From assembly GCF_003268635.1 (NCBI RefSeq), contig NZ_CP029639.1, forward strand, positions 476,501 through 540,500: 64,000 nt of DNA, given 5' to 3'. Position 1 is the stretch's first letter. Every line of letters starts with the position of its first letter. The DNA is from Paenibacillus sp. DCT19. Lineage in GTDB: Bacteria; Bacillota; Bacilli; Paenibacillales; Paenibacillaceae. Shown here in pieces: positions 1 through 10,907 of this stretch. A program made the translations under genes and the position numbers. Below the pieces are notes generated by a model, which worked only from the letters and a program-made list of their open reading frames with translations, had not been told where the DNA came from and searched no databases.

Positions 1-989
1 ATGAAGGTAGATTCGGACAACGCCGGTATGGAATTCATCCCGGAGGAGCGATGGATACTTTTGCTGCGAGGGTGTCTAACATGTTAGTGGGCAATACTCG
101 GAATGCAGCCGTAATTGAGATGACGATGACGGGGTCAGAGCTTCGGTTTGAGGAAGACCAGTTAATCTCCCTATGCGGAGCTGATCTGTCAGCAAAGGTA
201 GATGATATGGACGTTCCGATGTGGCGCCCCATTGTAATGCCTGCCGGAGCAGTCTTGCGATTCGGACGATGTCGCTCAGGGCTCCGAACATATATGGCCG
301 TTGCAGGTGGCATCGATGTGCCTGTAATCATGGGAAGCCGAAGTACGGATCTGAAGACCGGAATCGGTGGTATCGATGGACGTGCTTTGCATGTCGGTGA
401 CAAGCTGAGGATCGGAAAGCCTTCTGCAGAAGCGAGCATGATCTTGGATTTCTGGGGGACAAAACGGAAGTCTGATGTTCATCGTGTGAAAACAACTGCA
501 TGGTATTTCTCCAGCAATGAATGGCCTGGCTATCGCGCAGAGCCTGTTATTCGTATTGTACCGGGCATAGAGGATCGTGGATTTACGGAAGAAAGCTTAA
601 GAAAATTTTACGAAGAGTCCTACCTTGTATTGCCTCAATCGGATCGAATGGGCTATCGTATGCAAGGTGCTGTCCTAGAACGGAAACAAGCCAGAGAGCA
701 GCGATTATCTGAAGCGGTCACCTATGGAACGGTGCAGATTCCTGCGGACGGTCAGCCGATTATTTTGATGGCAGATCATCAGACCATAGGCGGCTATCCT
801 GTACTTGGTCAGGTTGCTCGGGTTGACTTACCAATTCTGGCGCAGGCTAGACCTGGAACAAGGGTTACTTTTAGACAGATTACATTCAGGGAAGCGGAGA
901 TGTTATGGCTCGAACAGGAGCGGCATCTACGATTGGCTGAGAATTTCATTTGCAGCAGGATGGTAGCGGGAATGGAGGAACTTCGGTGA
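1..989 (+). CDS. pxpC: 5-oxoprolinase subunit PxpC, 5' end outside the window
   Basis: Carboxyltransferase-type subunit of the PxpABC 5-oxoprolinase, which opens 5-oxoproline (a damage product of glutamine/glutamate) to glutamate using ATP. The open frame runs from base 3 without a start and reads G-R-F-G-Q-R-R-Y-G before the family's G-A-M-D block at base 51, so the ATG at 51 is internal and only a short N-terminal piece is missing. Other family blocks follow: NMLVGN, then a [13 protein letters not shown] block, the central S-D-R-M-G-Y-R, and [12 protein letters not shown] near the C-terminus. It overlaps pxpA by four bases (GTGA), so the two are surely co-transcribed; pxpB should lie just upstream, outside the window. 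Older names are KipA or biotin-dependent carboxyltransferase-like protein. Assignment to the family is firm. Confidence 0.93.
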   Translation, partial: EGRFGQRRYGIHPGGAMDTFAARVSNMLVGNTRNAAVIEMTMTGSELRFEEDQLISLCGADLSAKVDDMDVPMWRPIVMPAGAVLRFGRCRSGLRTYMAVAGGIDVPVIMGSRSTDLKTGIGGIDGRALHVGDKLRIGKPSAEASMILDFWGTKRKSDVHRVKTTAWYFSSNEWPGYRAEPVIRIVPGIEDRGFTEESLRKFYEESYLVLPQSDRMGYRMQGAVLERKQAREQRLSEAVTYGTVQIPADGQPIILMADHQTIGGYPVLGQVARVDLPILAQARPGTRVTFRQITFREAEMLWLEQERHLRLAENFICSRMVAGMEELR

Positions 990-1753
990 AACATGTGGAT
1001 ATAAACTGTGATCTAGGTGAAAGTTACGGGATTTATCAAATGGAATCGGACGAAGCAATATTGCCTTTGGTCACCTCCGCAAACATTGCCTGTGGCTTTC
1101 ATGCTGGCGATCCGGGGACAATGAGGCGCACTGTAGAACTTGCCATGGAACATCATGTCGCTATTGGAGCCCATCCGGGATTACCTGATCTGCAAGGGTT
1201 TGGCAGAAGACGTATGGAGATTACTCCACGGGAAGCCTATGACATGGTAGTTTATCAAATGGGTGCTTTGAATGCATTTGTCCGTGCCCGAGGAGGACAG
1301 ATGCATCATGTGAAGCCGCATGGAGCCCTGTACAATATGGCAGCCGTGGATACTAGCTTGGCCGAGGCAATTGCAGAGGCTATTTATCAGGTTCAGCCTG
1401 AACTGTATCTATACGGTTTGGCAGGTAGCGCCATGATCGAAGCAGCGGATCGCATTGGTTTGCGTAGCGTGAGTGAGGTATTTGCAGATCGAACCTATGG
1501 AGCAGACGGTAGGTTAACTCCGCGAAGTCAGGAGGGAGCACTGATTCAGCATACAGAACAATCGCTCAAGCAGGTACTTCATATGGTGAAGGAAGGACTT
1601 GTTGATACGACCGCAGGCACGAGTATACCTATTAAAGCGGAGACGATATGTATACATGGTGACGGGGTACATGCCCTTACGTTTGCACGCCAGATTCGTG
1701 CTATGCTAGAGGCCGAGGGAGTTACCCTGTCTGCGATAGGAACAATTGGATGA
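986..1753 (+). CDS. pxpA: 5-oxoprolinase subunit PxpA (LamB/YcsF family)
   Basis: Subunit A of the ATP-dependent 5-oxoprolinase, 255 residues, the usual YcsF length. The N-terminus carries the family signature [11 protein letters not shown], followed by [37 protein letters not shown] and [11 protein letters not shown] chose GTG 986 rather than an upstream ATG at 950 because GGAGG at 974-978 sits seven bases before it and the protein then begins just ahead of the conserved block; the longer form adds twelve residues of no similarity. The start overlaps the pxpC stop. A Nudix gene follows after 15 bases. Confidence 0.94.
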   Translation: MKHVDINCDLGESYGIYQMESDEAILPLVTSANIACGFHAGDPGTMRRTVELAMEHHVAIGAHPGLPDLQGFGRRRMEITPREAYDMVVYQMGALNAFVRARGGQMHHVKPHGALYNMAAVDTSLAEAIAEAIYQVQPELYLYGLAGSAMIEAADRIGLRSVSEVFADRTYGADGRLTPRSQEGALIQHTEQSLKQVLHMVKEGLVDTTAGTSIPIKAETICIHGDGVHALTFARQIRAMLEAEGVTLSAIGTIG

Positions 1754-1768
1754 GTAGGAGAGATAAAC

Positions 1769-2229
1769 ATGACTAAACCGATACGTAATTCGGCGAAAGC
1801 TGTCATTGTACAGGATGGACGATTGCTCGTGATTCGTGTGGAGGATCAGTACGGTACAGCGTATATTTTCCCTGGTGGGGACAAGAGAAATATGAGGAAT
1901 TGAAGGACAGCGTACTGCGGGAATGTCTCGAAGAGATTGGTCAGGCGGTTACAGTGGGTGAGTTGATGCACATTCGGGAGTATATCGGTAAAAACCACGA
2001 GTTCGCCGAGTGGGATGCGGATTACCATCAGGTCGAGTTTTATTTTGCATGCAGTTTAATCGATCCGGCAGCGACAAGTTACGAAGGCTCTAATCCAGAC
2101 AACCATCAGGTTGGTGTGGAATGGATTCCGCTTGAAGACCTGTCTAAGGTTCGGTTATATCCAAAAAGAATCGGAGAGATGCTGCTCGCACAGGACTCCT
2201 CCAAGATCTATCTTGGCGATCTGAACTAA
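1769..2229 (+). pseudogene. Nudix hydrolase, frameshifted at a G run (probably a sequencing error)
   Basis: Nudix hydrolases cleave nucleoside diphosphates linked to another moiety; the substrate here is unknown. Reading from ATG 1769 (AGGAGAG upstream) gives M-T-K-P-I-R-N-S-A-K-A-V-I-V and reaches F-P-G-G at the start of the Nudix box, then stops at once. The second half of the box, with R-E-C-L-E-E-I-G, continues one frame over to 2229. Adding one G to the four-G run at 1877-1880 rebuilds a complete box G-G-G-Q-E-K-Y-E-E-L followed by x-R-E-x-x-E-E-I-G, and gives a 153-residue protein of normal size. The gene follows pxpA by 15 bases and is likely in that operon. I regard the break as a base-calling deletion; a recent true mutation cannot be excluded. 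Confidence 0.8.
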
Positions 2230-2414
2230 CAGTAACTAATCAAATAGATGTGCCTATTTTGATATATAAACATTTTAATAAATAAAATTTCCAGTATTGT
2301 CACGTTTGCAGGTCCGGTTCATGGATTCACCAATGATGAGGTGGGTACACTATAAGTACAGGCTTATACAACAATATCGTTATAAGCGGTGCCAGTTGAA
2401 GAACTCTGAAAGTA

Positions 2415-2547
2415 GTGAAGGGAACGGAATCGATTCTGAAGAAGCAAAGCGCTCGCCTTTGTTTCTGAATTTTATACCGATAGAAATTTCAATGAGAAAA
2501 TTCAGAAACAACAGCGATCGAAAGAACGATCCGTAACCGTAACGTCA
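2415..2547 (+). repeat. Intergenic repeat family A, copy 1
   Basis: This stretch fills most of the gap between the Nudix and PPOX genes. It contains AAAGCGCTCGCCTTT (2447-2461) and AACAGCGATCGAAAGAACG (about 2510-2528), both of which recur near 11.2 kb, and the second recurs reversed at 10.7 and 28.1 kb. Between them lies a perfect 13-base inverted repeat, GTTTCTGAATTTT against AAAATTCAGAAAC, so the unit can fold into a long hairpin. A short open frame across it has no coding look. Orientation is called plus by the AGCGCTCGCC arm. Confidence 0.6.
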
Positions 2548-2595
2548 CACACAGCTTCTGTCAAAATACCCCCAAACCCGAAAGGAGCAACTCCC

Positions 2596-3012
2596 ATGAA
2601 CCGGACTGAATTGGAAGAGAACATTGTAAAGGCATTAGAGAATAATCCGTTTTGTAGCTTCTCCACGGTGGAGAATGGCAAACCCAAATCTCGCTATATG
2701 GCTCTGTTTAACGATGGAATGAACATTCATCTTGCAACGAATCGTCGCACGCATAAGGTAGAAGAATTGGAGAACAATCCGAATGTAAGCCTTCTGCTTG
2801 GTTATGAGTCGGGTGGCTCCAAAGAAGTTGTTGAGGTAGAAGGAACGTGTGAAATCACGAAAAACGAAGGATTGCGTGAACAGGTGTGGAATGATGAATT
2901 GAAGGCATGGTTTGACGGTCCTCAGGATCCGAATTATGTCATTCTGGACATTACACCAACGCGGATTGAATATACGGGGAAAGATCACGAACATCAAGTG
3001 TGGGAACAATAG
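2596..3012 (+). CDS. Pyridoxamine 5'-phosphate oxidase-like FMN-binding protein
   Basis: A 138-residue split-barrel flavoprotein of the PPOX/general stress protein 26 type. The layout is typical: M-N-R-T-E-L at the start, F-C-S-F-S-T-V-E-N-G-K-P-K-S-R-Y-M in the first strands, I-H-L-A-T-N-R-R-T-H-K-V with the basic FMN-phosphate contacts, then V-S-L-L-L-G-Y and a C-terminal I-E-Y-T-G-K-D-H-E-H-Q-V-W. Such proteins bind FMN or a related cofactor and act in redox or stress responses; the true substrate is usually unknown. AAAGGAG precedes ATG 2596 with normal spacing. It appears monocistronic, with a terminator at 3077-3107. Confidence 0.85.
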   Translation: MNRTELEENIVKALENNPFCSFSTVENGKPKSRYMALFNDGMNIHLATNRRTHKVEELENNPNVSLLLGYESGGSKEVVEVEGTCEITKNEGLREQVWNDELKAWFDGPQDPNYVILDITPTRIEYTGKDHEHQVWEQ

Positions 3013-3076
3013 AATTCGTACTTATGAATCACCTTTTGCGAACGATGCGTGAATGCACTGTTTCGGAAGAGGTTTC

Positions 3077-3107
3077 AACCGTGAGGCCATGTGGCTTCGC
3101 GGTTTTT
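3077..3107 (+). terminator. Rho-independent terminator after the PPOX gene
   Basis: AACCGTGAGGCC pairs with GGCTTCGCGGTT around an ATGT loop and runs into six T residues. Confidence 0.75.
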
Positions 3108-3279
3108 TGAGGTTAGACATAATCGTTCTAAAATGGATATACATGTAAGATGAATGTAATATACGTATTTAGCATGATGAGTAAACTATTTTTAGAAAAA
3201 AACGCGAGGAATTTGTCGAAATTACGCATGATTGTGTAAAGTAAGGCAGGTATGTGCGGATAACGTAAAAAAATAAAGC

Positions 3280-3308
3280 TTTTCAACGACTTCACATTGC
3301 GGTATTAT
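3280..3308 (+). promoter_or_regulatory. Candidate promoter for the secreted nucleotidase
   Basis: TTTTCA (3280-3285) and TATTAT (3303-3308) are 17 bases apart, a plausible sigma-A promoter. It would give a leader of about 170 bases before the TTG start at 3488. I see no clear riboswitch or hairpin in that leader. Confidence 0.45.
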
Positions 3309-3487
3309 TTGGAATGTAAACGACACGCACAGATATGAATAGATGTTCATGTGAGATAAACTAACCTGGAATTTTGATGGTTTCATCAGAAGATCAGCAC
3401 GCACAACCCATGGAATCTATCTTGGTCTGCGCTTGTTCGTTTGCGTACTAATGCATGATTCAATGTACATAACCGGGAGGGGTTATT

Positions 3488-5745
3488 TTGAAAAAGAGTA
3501 AGAAAGTATTATCAAGCCTGACTGCCGCTTTGGTTGCATTTAACGTGCTTGCGGTATTTCCAGTACCAGTATCGGCTGCGGACGCTGCCAAAGTTAAATT
3601 GCGGATTATGGAAACGACAGATATTCACGTCAATCTGCACAACTACGACTATTATTCTGACAAAGAAACCGATCAGTATGGACTGGCTAAGACAGCAACT
3701 CTGATCAAAAATGCACGTGACGAGGCGAAGAACAGCCTGCTATTTGACAATGGTGACTTGATTCAAGGAAATCCTTTGGGGATTATGTTGCCAAGATTGA
3801 TCCACTGAAAAAGGGTGAAACTCACCCTGTATATAAAGCAATGAACCTGCTTGATTATGATGCAGGGAACATTGGTAACCACGAATTTAACTATGGCCTT
3901 GATTTCTTGGATATGACGCTTGAAGGCGCTAATTTCCCTTATATCAATGCCAACGTATATATCGATGACGGTGATGATGATGAAACGAATGACAAGAACT
4001 ATTTCACACCGTATGAAATTCTCGACAAAAAAGTAACGGACGAAGATGGCAAAGAGCACACGATCAAAGTGGGCGTGATTGGCTTCGTTCCACCACAAAT
4101 TATGCAATGGGATAGCGCGAATCTTGAAGGTAAAGTCATTGCCAAGGATATAATCGCAACTGCGAAAAAATTCGTTCCACAAATGAAGGCTGAGGGTGCT
4201 GACATTATTGTTGCTATTCCTCACTCCGGTTTCGAGGATATCCCTCAAACAGACCTGATGGAGAACTCCGTATTATATCTGAGCCAAGTTGAAGGTATTA
4301 ACGCGATCTTGTTCGGACATGCCCACAAAGTCTTCCCAAGTGCTGATTTTGCAGGTAAAAAAGGTGTAGATCTTGAAAAAGGTACAATTAATGGCGTTCC
4401 ATCTGTTGAACCAGGTTTCTGGGGCGATCACCTAGGTATTATTGATCTGGATCTGGAGCAAGTAGACGGCAAGTGGAAAGTAGTGGATTCTTCTACAGAA
4501 GCACGTCCGATCTATGATACAGCGAACAAAAAACCATTGGTGGACGCTGACCAAGAGATCATTGATGCTGTGCACGAAGAGCATGAAGGTACACTTGAAT
4601 ATGTTCGTGGTCCTGTTGGCGAGACAACTGCACCAATCAACAGCTTCTTCGCACTCGTTCAAGATGATCCATCCATTCAGATCGTAACGAATGCACAGAA
4701 ATGGTATGTTGAGAAACATCTGCAAGGAACGGATTATGAGAATATTCCTGTATTGTCTGCTGGAGCGCCATTCAAAGCAGGTGGACGTTCAGGTGCTTCG
4801 TACTACACGAATATTCCTGCTGGTACGATCGCAATCAAGAACGTAGCGGATCTGTACGTATATCCAAATACGGTACATGCTGTTGAGATCAACGGTGCTG
4901 AACTCAAAGAATGGCTCGAATGGTCTGCAGGACAATTCAATCAGATCGACCCTGCCAAAGGTGGACAGCAGCAATTGATCAATATGGACTTCCCAACATA
5001 TAACTTTGACGTTATTGACGGGGTGACATATCAGATCGATGTGACACAACCAGCGAAATACGATGCCAAAGCAACAGTGGTTAATGAATCCGCAAGCCGG
5101 ATTAAGGATCTGAGCTTTGAAGGTAAACCGGTTGATCCAGCACAAAAATTCATTGTAGCTACGAATAACTATCGTGCTTCTTCATCCAAACTGGCCAATC
5201 CAGATGGTAAACGCATCGTTCTGGCTGCACCGGATGAGAACCGTCAAGTCATTATCGATTATATTCGTGAGAACAAAACGATTAACCCAACAGCTGATGG
5301 TAACTGGTCTTTGGCACCAATTAAACCGTCAGCAGGTGTAACTGCAGCAGCCTTGAATGATCTCGAAGTGGTGTTTGCTTCTTCTCCAGATGCGAAGGCT
5401 CTGGTTGAAGCTAATCCAGCGATGTCTTTCATCGGTACAAACGAAGATGGTTTTGCTGAGTATGGTTTGAAATTGACAGGAGACGCGGTTACAACTCCAA
5501 CAACAGGGGCTGAGCCTACTCCAACGCCAGCACCAACTCCGACACCTGCACCGGCTCCAACACCTAAGCCACAACCGGAAAAACCTGCAAAGGACAACGT
5601 GGTATATGTGGTGAAAAAAGGAGATAACCTGTACCGCATCGGATTGAAATATGGTGTGGACTGGCGCAAACTCGTAACGGTAAATGCAATTAAAGATGTG
5701 CACAACTTGAAAGTTGGACAGAAAATCATAATTCCTGCTTCCTAA
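3488..5745 (+). pseudogene. Secreted 5'-nucleotidase / 2',3'-cyclic phosphodiesterase with C-terminal LysM, frameshifted at a G run
   Basis: An extracellular nucleotide-salvage enzyme of the UshA/YfkN type. TTG 3488 with GGGAGGGG upstream starts a signal peptide ending near V-S-A-A-D. The metallophosphatase domain shows T-T-D-I-H, F-D-N-G-D, G-N-H-E-F and F-G-H-A-H. The 5_nucleotid_C domain follows, then a Pro/Thr linker and a LysM domain starting Y-V-V-K-K-G-D-N-L-Y-R-I at the C-terminus, which should hold the enzyme on peptidoglycan. The frame breaks at 3778-3781: four Gs read L-G-I-M-L and stop at 3808, whereas five Gs give L-G-D-Y-V-A-K-I-D-P and a continuous 752-residue protein. All metal-ligand motifs survive, so I believe the gene is functional and the break is a sequencing deletion. 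A long track-like ORF from 3841 is only its downstream part. Confidence 0.88.
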
Positions 5746-5760
5746 TGTGCAGATTGACGA

Positions 5761-5789
5761 CCGACAGTCTTAAGACTGTCGGTTTTTTT
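5761..5789 (+). terminator. Rho-independent terminator after the nucleotidase gene
   Basis: A perfect 22-base palindrome (CCGACAGTCT, loop, AGACTGTCGG) is followed by seven Ts, 16 bases beyond the stop codon. Confidence 0.9.
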
Positions 5790-5860
5790 GATAAGTCTAA
5801 AAGCTCACTCCCCGTCATAGAGGAAGTCACCAAAACAGTAGAGATTAATTTGAATACCCG

Positions 5861-5869
5861 TGCTATAAT
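5861..5869 (+). promoter_or_regulatory. Extended -10 promoter for the EAL gene
   Basis: TGCTATAAT is an extended -10 element (TGn plus perfect TATAAT). No convincing -35 hexamer lies 17 bases upstream, which fits an extended -10 promoter. The start codon is about 55 bases downstream. Confidence 0.55.
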
Positions 5870-5923
5870 ATTTACAAACTTTGGGTATATACTAATATTA
5901 ATGAAACGGCAAGGGGGTTCTAC

Positions 5924-6952
5924 ATGAATTGCAGTGGCTGCAGTCCAATTTATCCGATTGAGGATCAAGGTACTCTGTATCTGCGTCCGTTTTCCCCCAT
6001 TTTGCTGGAAGCGCTGCAAACGCAGGGGATGAGTAGCGAGCATTCAGATCGCTATATCTGGGTGCATTTTGACAATCTTGACATGCTGCAGAGCAATCTG
6101 GAGAAGATCAGGAAGCTGAATCAAGCTGTATTGGACACGATTTCATTTCAAGTGAGAGCAATCCGTGAGCAGGCAGACCAGGAAGACTGGATCAGTCTGG
6201 GAATGCTGGAGAATCGGTTCAAGCATGCGGATATGGTTTCGATTATTTTAGAAAAAAGATTCAGTAGTCATATGCAGCCCATTGTGGATGCTTCACAGCA
6301 AATTATTGGATATGAATTCCTCTTACGTCCTGCTGAGAACGGAAGATCATTCAATGCGTATGAATTGTTTGAAATTGCACGGGATACGGGATTGCAATCC
6401 TTTTTAGATCGAACAGCAAGGATCTCGGCCATTGAGACGAGTTCCGTTTTTTTGCCACAGGGAATTAAGCGTTTTGTTAATTTCTTACCTTCCTCCATAT
6501 ATAACCCCGAATACTGCTTAACACATACATTTGAAGTCATTGAACGATTAAGGTTAGACCCTAAAGACTTTGTATTTGAAGTTGTTGAAACTGAGCCGAT
6601 TAAACACATGGATGCCTTACAGCATATTTTTCAGGTATATCGTAATCATGGGATGTCTGTAGCGCTGGATGATGTGGGAGCCGGGTTTTCGACGGTAGAG
6701 CTGATGAATCGATTAGAACCGGATTTTGTCAAAATAGATCGGAGTCTCATTGATCATTGTGATGATGATCCTGTAAAACAGCAGAAAATCATTCATATTG
6801 TCGAGATGTCGCGTCGATTTGGCGGTCAGGTGCTTGCCGAAGGCGTGGAACGCATCGAAGAATTTGAGTTTTGTCGATCTGCCGGGATCGAGCTGGCACA
6901 GGGATATTATTTTGGGAAACCTGTGGCACAGCCTCCAACCTATTCGAATTGA
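5924..6952 (+). CDS. EAL domain protein, predicted cyclic-di-GMP phosphodiesterase
   Basis: 342 residues with an EAL domain over roughly residues 105-340 and an N-terminal region of about 100 residues, which begins M-N-C-S-G-C-S-P and has no domain I recognise. The catalytic signature is E-F-L-L-R (E131) in place of E-A-L-L-R. Other expected residues are present: N in N-F-L-P-S-S, E-V-V-E-T-E, the loop-6 motif as D-D-V-G-A-G (normally D-D-F-G-T-G), K in V-K-I-D-R-S, E-G-V-E-R and Q-G-Y-Y-F-G-K-P. The metal and base residues therefore look complete, so hydrolysis of c-di-GMP to pGpG is likely, though the loop-6 change leaves room for a c-di-GMP sensor role. AAGGGGG precedes the ATG. It stands alone, next to a chemoreceptor gene. 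Confidence 0.88.
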   Translation: MNCSGCSPIYPIEDQGTLYLRPFSPILLEALQTQGMSSEHSDRYIWVHFDNLDMLQSNLEKIRKLNQAVLDTISFQVRAIREQADQEDWISLGMLENRFKHADMVSIILEKRFSSHMQPIVDASQQIIGYEFLLRPAENGRSFNAYELFEIARDTGLQSFLDRTARISAIETSSVFLPQGIKRFVNFLPSSIYNPEYCLTHTFEVIERLRLDPKDFVFEVVETEPIKHMDALQHIFQVYRNHGMSVALDDVGAGFSTVELMNRLEPDFVKIDRSLIDHCDDDPVKQQKIIHIVEMSRRFGGQVLAEGVERIEEFEFCRSAGIELAQGYYFGKPVAQPPTYSN

Positions 6953-7045
6953 AAATAGTATCAATACCAAATATGACCTTACACCTCGAACAAGTCACTT
7001 CGTATAGAAGTTGGCTTGTTTGGCATGCAATGTCCATTTTTTATA

Positions 7046-7074
7046 TCAAATAAATCCCCCCATTCAGCCGATAT
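7046..7074 (+). promoter_or_regulatory. Candidate sigma-D (motility) promoter of the chemoreceptor gene
   Basis: TCAAA (7046-7050), 16 bases, then GCCGATAT (7067-7074) matches the sigma-D pattern TAAA-N15-GCCGATAT closely at the -10. Its place about 80 bases before a chemoreceptor start fits a flagellar regulon gene. Confidence 0.55.
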
Positions 7075-7151
7075 ATAATATAGGCCTTTAAGAGTAGTCC
7101 ATACATAAAAGAGAATGAGGACAATTTTGATATTTGAGGGGGAGAAACGTG

Positions 7152-9230
7152 ATGAGCCAGGATCAAAAGCAGATAAAAGCAGCTAAACCTGCCAAACCAA
7201 AAAATAATAAAAAGAAGAGTAAAAAGAAAGGTTTTGTCTGGAATATAAGGAACAAGCTATTGGTATCGTTCTTGGCCGTGCTGATTCTGCCTAGTCTGGC
7301 GATCGGCTTCGTTACGTTAATTATTGCAGAGGATAGCGTACAAGAACAACTGATGGATAGTGCCGAGCAAAGTGTGAGTACAGCGAATTCCATCGTGGAG
7401 AGCCAAGTCAGTTATAAAGTGAACGACATTAACTATTTTGCCAATACGCTTGATTCAAGTTTAATTAAGGGTGAGAACGATAGCACCGAGCTTCAGGCGA
7501 AGCTGGAGCAATATCTGGGTTTACATCCGGACGCCAATAATATTTTTGTAGGTACGACAGAGGGAGTCATGGTTCGGGGGAAACCGACGGAAAGTAGCTT
7601 GCGCGGCGATGCCTACGATCCAAGGGAGCGAGAGTGGTACAAGCTTGCGATGGCGAAGCCCGGCACAGCCGCTGTATCGAATGTGTCCCTTAATACGGAT
7701 GGAAAAGCCGTTGTATTTATCTCCAAAACGTTGAGCGATCAATCCGCTGTAGTTGGTTTGTCCATGGATCTAACGGATCTGCGTGAACAGGCATCCATCA
7801 GGGTAGGTAAAGAAGGCTACGTCATTATTATGGATGCCAACAAAAATTATGTCGTATCTCCTGTTGTAGAAGCTGGAACGCAGGATACAAGTGATACCTT
7901 AAATGAGATGTTTGAGAAACAAGAAGGACAATTCGATTACGTGTATAATGATGCACCGAAAATGATGATTTTCTCTACTAATGAAGCAACAGGGTGGAAA
8001 ATTGCCGGCACGATGTTTAAAAGTGAAGTAACCGAAGCAAGTAAAGATATTCGCATGGCAACATTTATTGTTATTCTGGCAGCTACATTCATTACCCTCA
8101 TCTTTATTATCTGGTTTACGCGCTCGATGCTGCGTCCAATCAAACGATTGCAAGAATCGGCTAGAGCTGTAAGTAAGGGTGATCTGACTGTCAAAATGGA
8201 AACAGGTCGCAAAGATGAAGTGGGTGACTTGGCGAAGTACTTTGAACGAATGGTTGATAACCTCCGCATGATGATTCTGGGTGTGCAAGAAACGACAGAG
8301 CAAGTATCGGCTTCTTCGCAGGAATTGTCGGCTAGTGCAGAACAAACGACCAAAGCGATTGAGCACTCTACGCTGGCGGTACAGGAGCTTGCCGAAGGTG
8401 CAGAGCAGCAAGTAAGGAGTGTCAAAGAAGGTTCAGGACAAATGAGCCGTATGGCGGAAGACGTACGTCTTATGTCTGAACGTGTGCAATCCATTACTAC
8501 GAATATGCGTCATACTTCAGGTGCGGCTCATTCGGGTAATGAGGCAGCGAGCGAAGCAATGGAACAGATGAATAGCATTCAGGAAACGGTGGAACAACTG
8601 GCGAAGGTAGTACAATCCTTGAATGCCCGTTCCGTAGAGATCGGTAGCATGGTTGATGTCATTGCTTCCATCTCCAAACAGACCAATCTACTGGCGCTGA
8701 ATGCGTCCATTGAAGCGGCAAGAGCGGGTGATGCAGGTCGTGGCTTCGCTGTCGTAGCTGGAGAAGTGCGCAAGCTTGCTGAGGAATCCGGAAGCTCTGC
8801 GGCACAGATTGGGGATTTGGTTCATAACATTCGGATGGATATGGATGCAGCCCTTCATGCGATGAATGCAGCTCAGACTCGGGTAGGCGATGGTATTCAA
8901 GCCGTGAATACATCAGGGCAATCATTTGCTCAGATTCGTACTGCTGTAGAAGACGTTGTTCATACACTTGATGATCTGTCTGAAACAACGAAGCAGATGG
9001 AGCACGGTGCTACTCAAGTTGCTCAAGCAATGAATGATATCTCTATCGTTACCCAAGAATCGGCAGCGAACACCGAATCCGTATCGGCTTCGTCCCAAGA
9101 ACAACTTGCATCTGTTGAAGAGATTGCTTCATCTTCTGCACATTTGAACAGCATGGCTGAACAGCTCCAAGGACTCTTGGGAATGTTCAAAATGATAGAA
9201 GATACGCCGAAGAAGAGCGACAAATCCTAA
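7152..9230 (+). CDS. Methyl-accepting chemotaxis protein with dCache sensor domain
   Basis: A 692-residue transmembrane chemoreceptor. A lysine-rich cytoplasmic head precedes TM1 (about residues 35-58). A periplasm-side dCache domain of about 240 residues follows, containing [12 protein letters not shown]; the R-x-x-W-Y arrangement resembles that of amino-acid-binding dCache receptors. TM2 is near residue 300, then a HAMP ([10 protein letters not shown]) and a signalling domain with the hairpin tip [12 protein letters not shown] and [15 protein letters not shown]. It should pass ligand information to CheA/CheW. I prefer ATG 7152 (GGGGGA nine bases before) over GTG 7149 and TTG 7134. A sigma-D-like promoter lies upstream. 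Confidence 0.9.
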   Translation: MSQDQKQIKAAKPAKPKNNKKKSKKKGFVWNIRNKLLVSFLAVLILPSLAIGFVTLIIAEDSVQEQLMDSAEQSVSTANSIVESQVSYKVNDINYFANTLDSSLIKGENDSTELQAKLEQYLGLHPDANNIFVGTTEGVMVRGKPTESSLRGDAYDPREREWYKLAMAKPGTAAVSNVSLNTDGKAVVFISKTLSDQSAVVGLSMDLTDLREQASIRVGKEGYVIIMDANKNYVVSPVVEAGTQDTSDTLNEMFEKQEGQFDYVYNDAPKMMIFSTNEATGWKIAGTMFKSEVTEASKDIRMATFIVILAATFITLIFIIWFTRSMLRPIKRLQESARAVSKGDLTVKMETGRKDEVGDLAKYFERMVDNLRMMILGVQETTEQVSASSQELSASAEQTTKAIEHSTLAVQELAEGAEQQVRSVKEGSGQMSRMAEDVRLMSERVQSITTNMRHTSGAAHSGNEAASEAMEQMNSIQETVEQLAKVVQSLNARSVEIGSMVDVIASISKQTNLLALNASIEAARAGDAGRGFAVVAGEVRKLAEESGSSAAQIGDLVHNIRMDMDAALHAMNAAQTRVGDGIQAVNTSGQSFAQIRTAVEDVVHTLDDLSETTKQMEHGATQVAQAMNDISIVTQESAANTESVSASSQEQLASVEEIASSSAHLNSMAEQLQGLLGMFKMIEDTPKKSDKS

Positions 9231-9387
9231 GTGATAACGGATTAACGTTCTAACCCATTTACAGCAAGAAAATAAAGATAGACAATCCTCCTGTTGCCCT
9301 GTATAACTAGATCGTCTGGTTATTCCGTACCGGTTGCGGTGTAATCGTATAATAGAAGAAGTGGATGATAGGGGCGCAGGAGGATTC

Positions 9388-10680
9388 ATGACATATATAG
9401 CCATCTTAATATTTATCTTAACCATTACACTGGTCATCTGGCAGCCGCGAGGGCTGGGGATTGGTTGGTCTGCTATGGGTGGGGCGATTCTAGCGCTACT
9501 CTGCGGTGTTGTTAGCTTAAATGATGCATCTGATGTCGCTTCCATCGTATGGAATGCAACGCTAGCCTTTGTCGGCATTATCATGATCTCATTAATTCTC
9601 GATGAGACGGGTTTCTTCGAGTGGGCAGCGCTACATATGGCTAGACTTGCTGGAGGCGATGGACGCAGGTTATTCATATACGCGATCTTGCTGGGAGCGG
9701 CTGTGTCAGCACTCTTTGCCAATGATGGCGCAGCACTTATTTTGACACCCATTGTCTTGGCTATGGTAAGAGCGCTCAAGTTTGATGAACGCATGGTGCT
9801 AGCTTTTGTCATGGCCAGTGGCTTTGTAGCGGATACGACATCATTACCTCTCGTCGTCAGTAATCTAGTGAACATCGTATCTGCTGATTATTTTGGCATT
9901 ACGTTTCTGGAATATGCTGCGAAGATGATTGTGCCCAATATATTTTCCATTGTCGCGAGCACAGTGATGTTATTTTTGTTCTATCGCAAAAGCATACCGC
10001 TTCGTTATGATATCACCGCTGCGCGTGATCCGAAGGAAGTTATTCGCGACCCACGTATGTTCCGCATTGCATGGTTCATGTTAGTATTACTGTTGGTTGC
10101 GTATACGCTTAGTGAGTTTCTCCCGATTCCAGTTTCGGTTATCGTGGGTGCCGTAGCACTGCTATTCGCATGGCTTGCGCGTAAGAGCGAAGCGGTTAAT
10201 TTGAAACGGGTAGTGATGGAAGCGCCATGGTCGATCGTTGTATTTTCCGTTGGCATGTATATCGTCGTATACGGGCTTCGTAACGCAGGTTTGACTGACC
10301 ATCTGAGTCGCTGGCTTGATGCGATCGCAGAACATGGTGTGCTAGCAGCATCTGTTGGGATGGGCGTCATTGGTGCAGTGTTATCCTCGGTGATGAACAA
10401 TCTGCCTACCGTGCTGATTAACGCCCTAGCGATCCATGGTTCGAATGCTGAGGGCATTGTGCGTGAAGCGTTAATTTACGGTAATGTGATCGGCTCCGAT
10501 CTAGGTCCCAAAATGACACCGATCGGCTCGCTTGCAACGTTACTATGGCTGCATGTGTTATCACGTAAAGGTGTGAAAATCACATGGGGATATTATTTCA
10601 AGGTTGGCGTAATCCTAACCATTCCAACATTGCTAATTACGCTTGCGGGTTTGGCGTTATGGTTGTGGATTCTAGGTTAG
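9388..10680 (+). CDS. arsB: Arsenite efflux membrane protein ArsB
   Basis: A 430-residue inner-membrane transporter of the ArsB/ion transporter superfamily, with about twelve hydrophobic spans. ArsB exports arsenite and antimonite using the proton gradient or, with ArsA, ATP. Family blocks are visible: [17 protein letters not shown] near residue 75, [14 protein letters not shown], and [11 protein letters not shown] near the C-terminal half with [17 protein letters not shown] after it. ATG 9388 has AGGAGG six bases upstream; an 18-residue N-terminal extension from 9334 is polar and unsupported. No arsR or arsC is nearby, so it is a solitary copy and its regulation cannot be read here. A terminator lies at 10908-10957. 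Confidence 0.9.
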   Translation: MTYIAILIFILTITLVIWQPRGLGIGWSAMGGAILALLCGVVSLNDASDVASIVWNATLAFVGIIMISLILDETGFFEWAALHMARLAGGDGRRLFIYAILLGAAVSALFANDGAALILTPIVLAMVRALKFDERMVLAFVMASGFVADTTSLPLVVSNLVNIVSADYFGITFLEYAAKMIVPNIFSIVASTVMLFLFYRKSIPLRYDITAARDPKEVIRDPRMFRIAWFMLVLLLVAYTLSEFLPIPVSVIVGAVALLFAWLARKSEAVNLKRVVMEAPWSIVVFSVGMYIVVYGLRNAGLTDHLSRWLDAIAEHGVLAASVGMGVIGAVLSSVMNNLPTVLINALAIHGSNAEGIVREALIYGNVIGSDLGPKMTPIGSLATLLWLHVLSRKGVKITWGYYFKVGVILTIPTLLITLAGLALWLWILG

Positions 10681-10692
10681 TAAACTAAAATA

Positions 10693-10790
10693 GTTACACT
10701 TTCTACTTCGATGACAGAATAACTTTCCGATCGCTGTTATCCCCAGATTTTTTGATTCCTTTTCTAAGGGAAAATCCAGGGATGGCGTAT
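10693..10790 (-). repeat. Intergenic repeat family A, copy 2 (reverse orientation)
   Basis: Bases 10693-10763 match 28132-28199 nearly base for base, including ACTTCGATGACAGAATAAC and TTCCGATCGCTGTTATCC. The motif CGATCGCTGTT is the reverse complement of the AACAGCGATCG arm seen at 2.5 and 11.2 kb. A short hairpin (TTTTCtaaggGAAAA) follows. The repeat starts 12 bases after the arsB stop. Confidence 0.65.
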
Positions 10791-10907
10791 GCTTCCGATG
10801 TAGCTTTCTTTCAGAAAGCTTTCAGCCGAACGCTTCGCTTCTCCATGTTATTTCTGTCCTCTCCGTTCTCGTGTACATGTTTAGGTTATAAAAACAATTT
10901 AGTATAA

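Noticed and set aside
2297..2536. A 79-residue frame between the Nudix and PPOX genes
   Set aside because: It runs through repeat family A and has no ribosome site or homology.
5515..5580. Direct repeat of short units coding Pro/Thr/Ala near the end of the nucleotidase
   Set aside because: It is a flexible linker before LysM within the coding frame, not an intergenic repeat or CRISPR.
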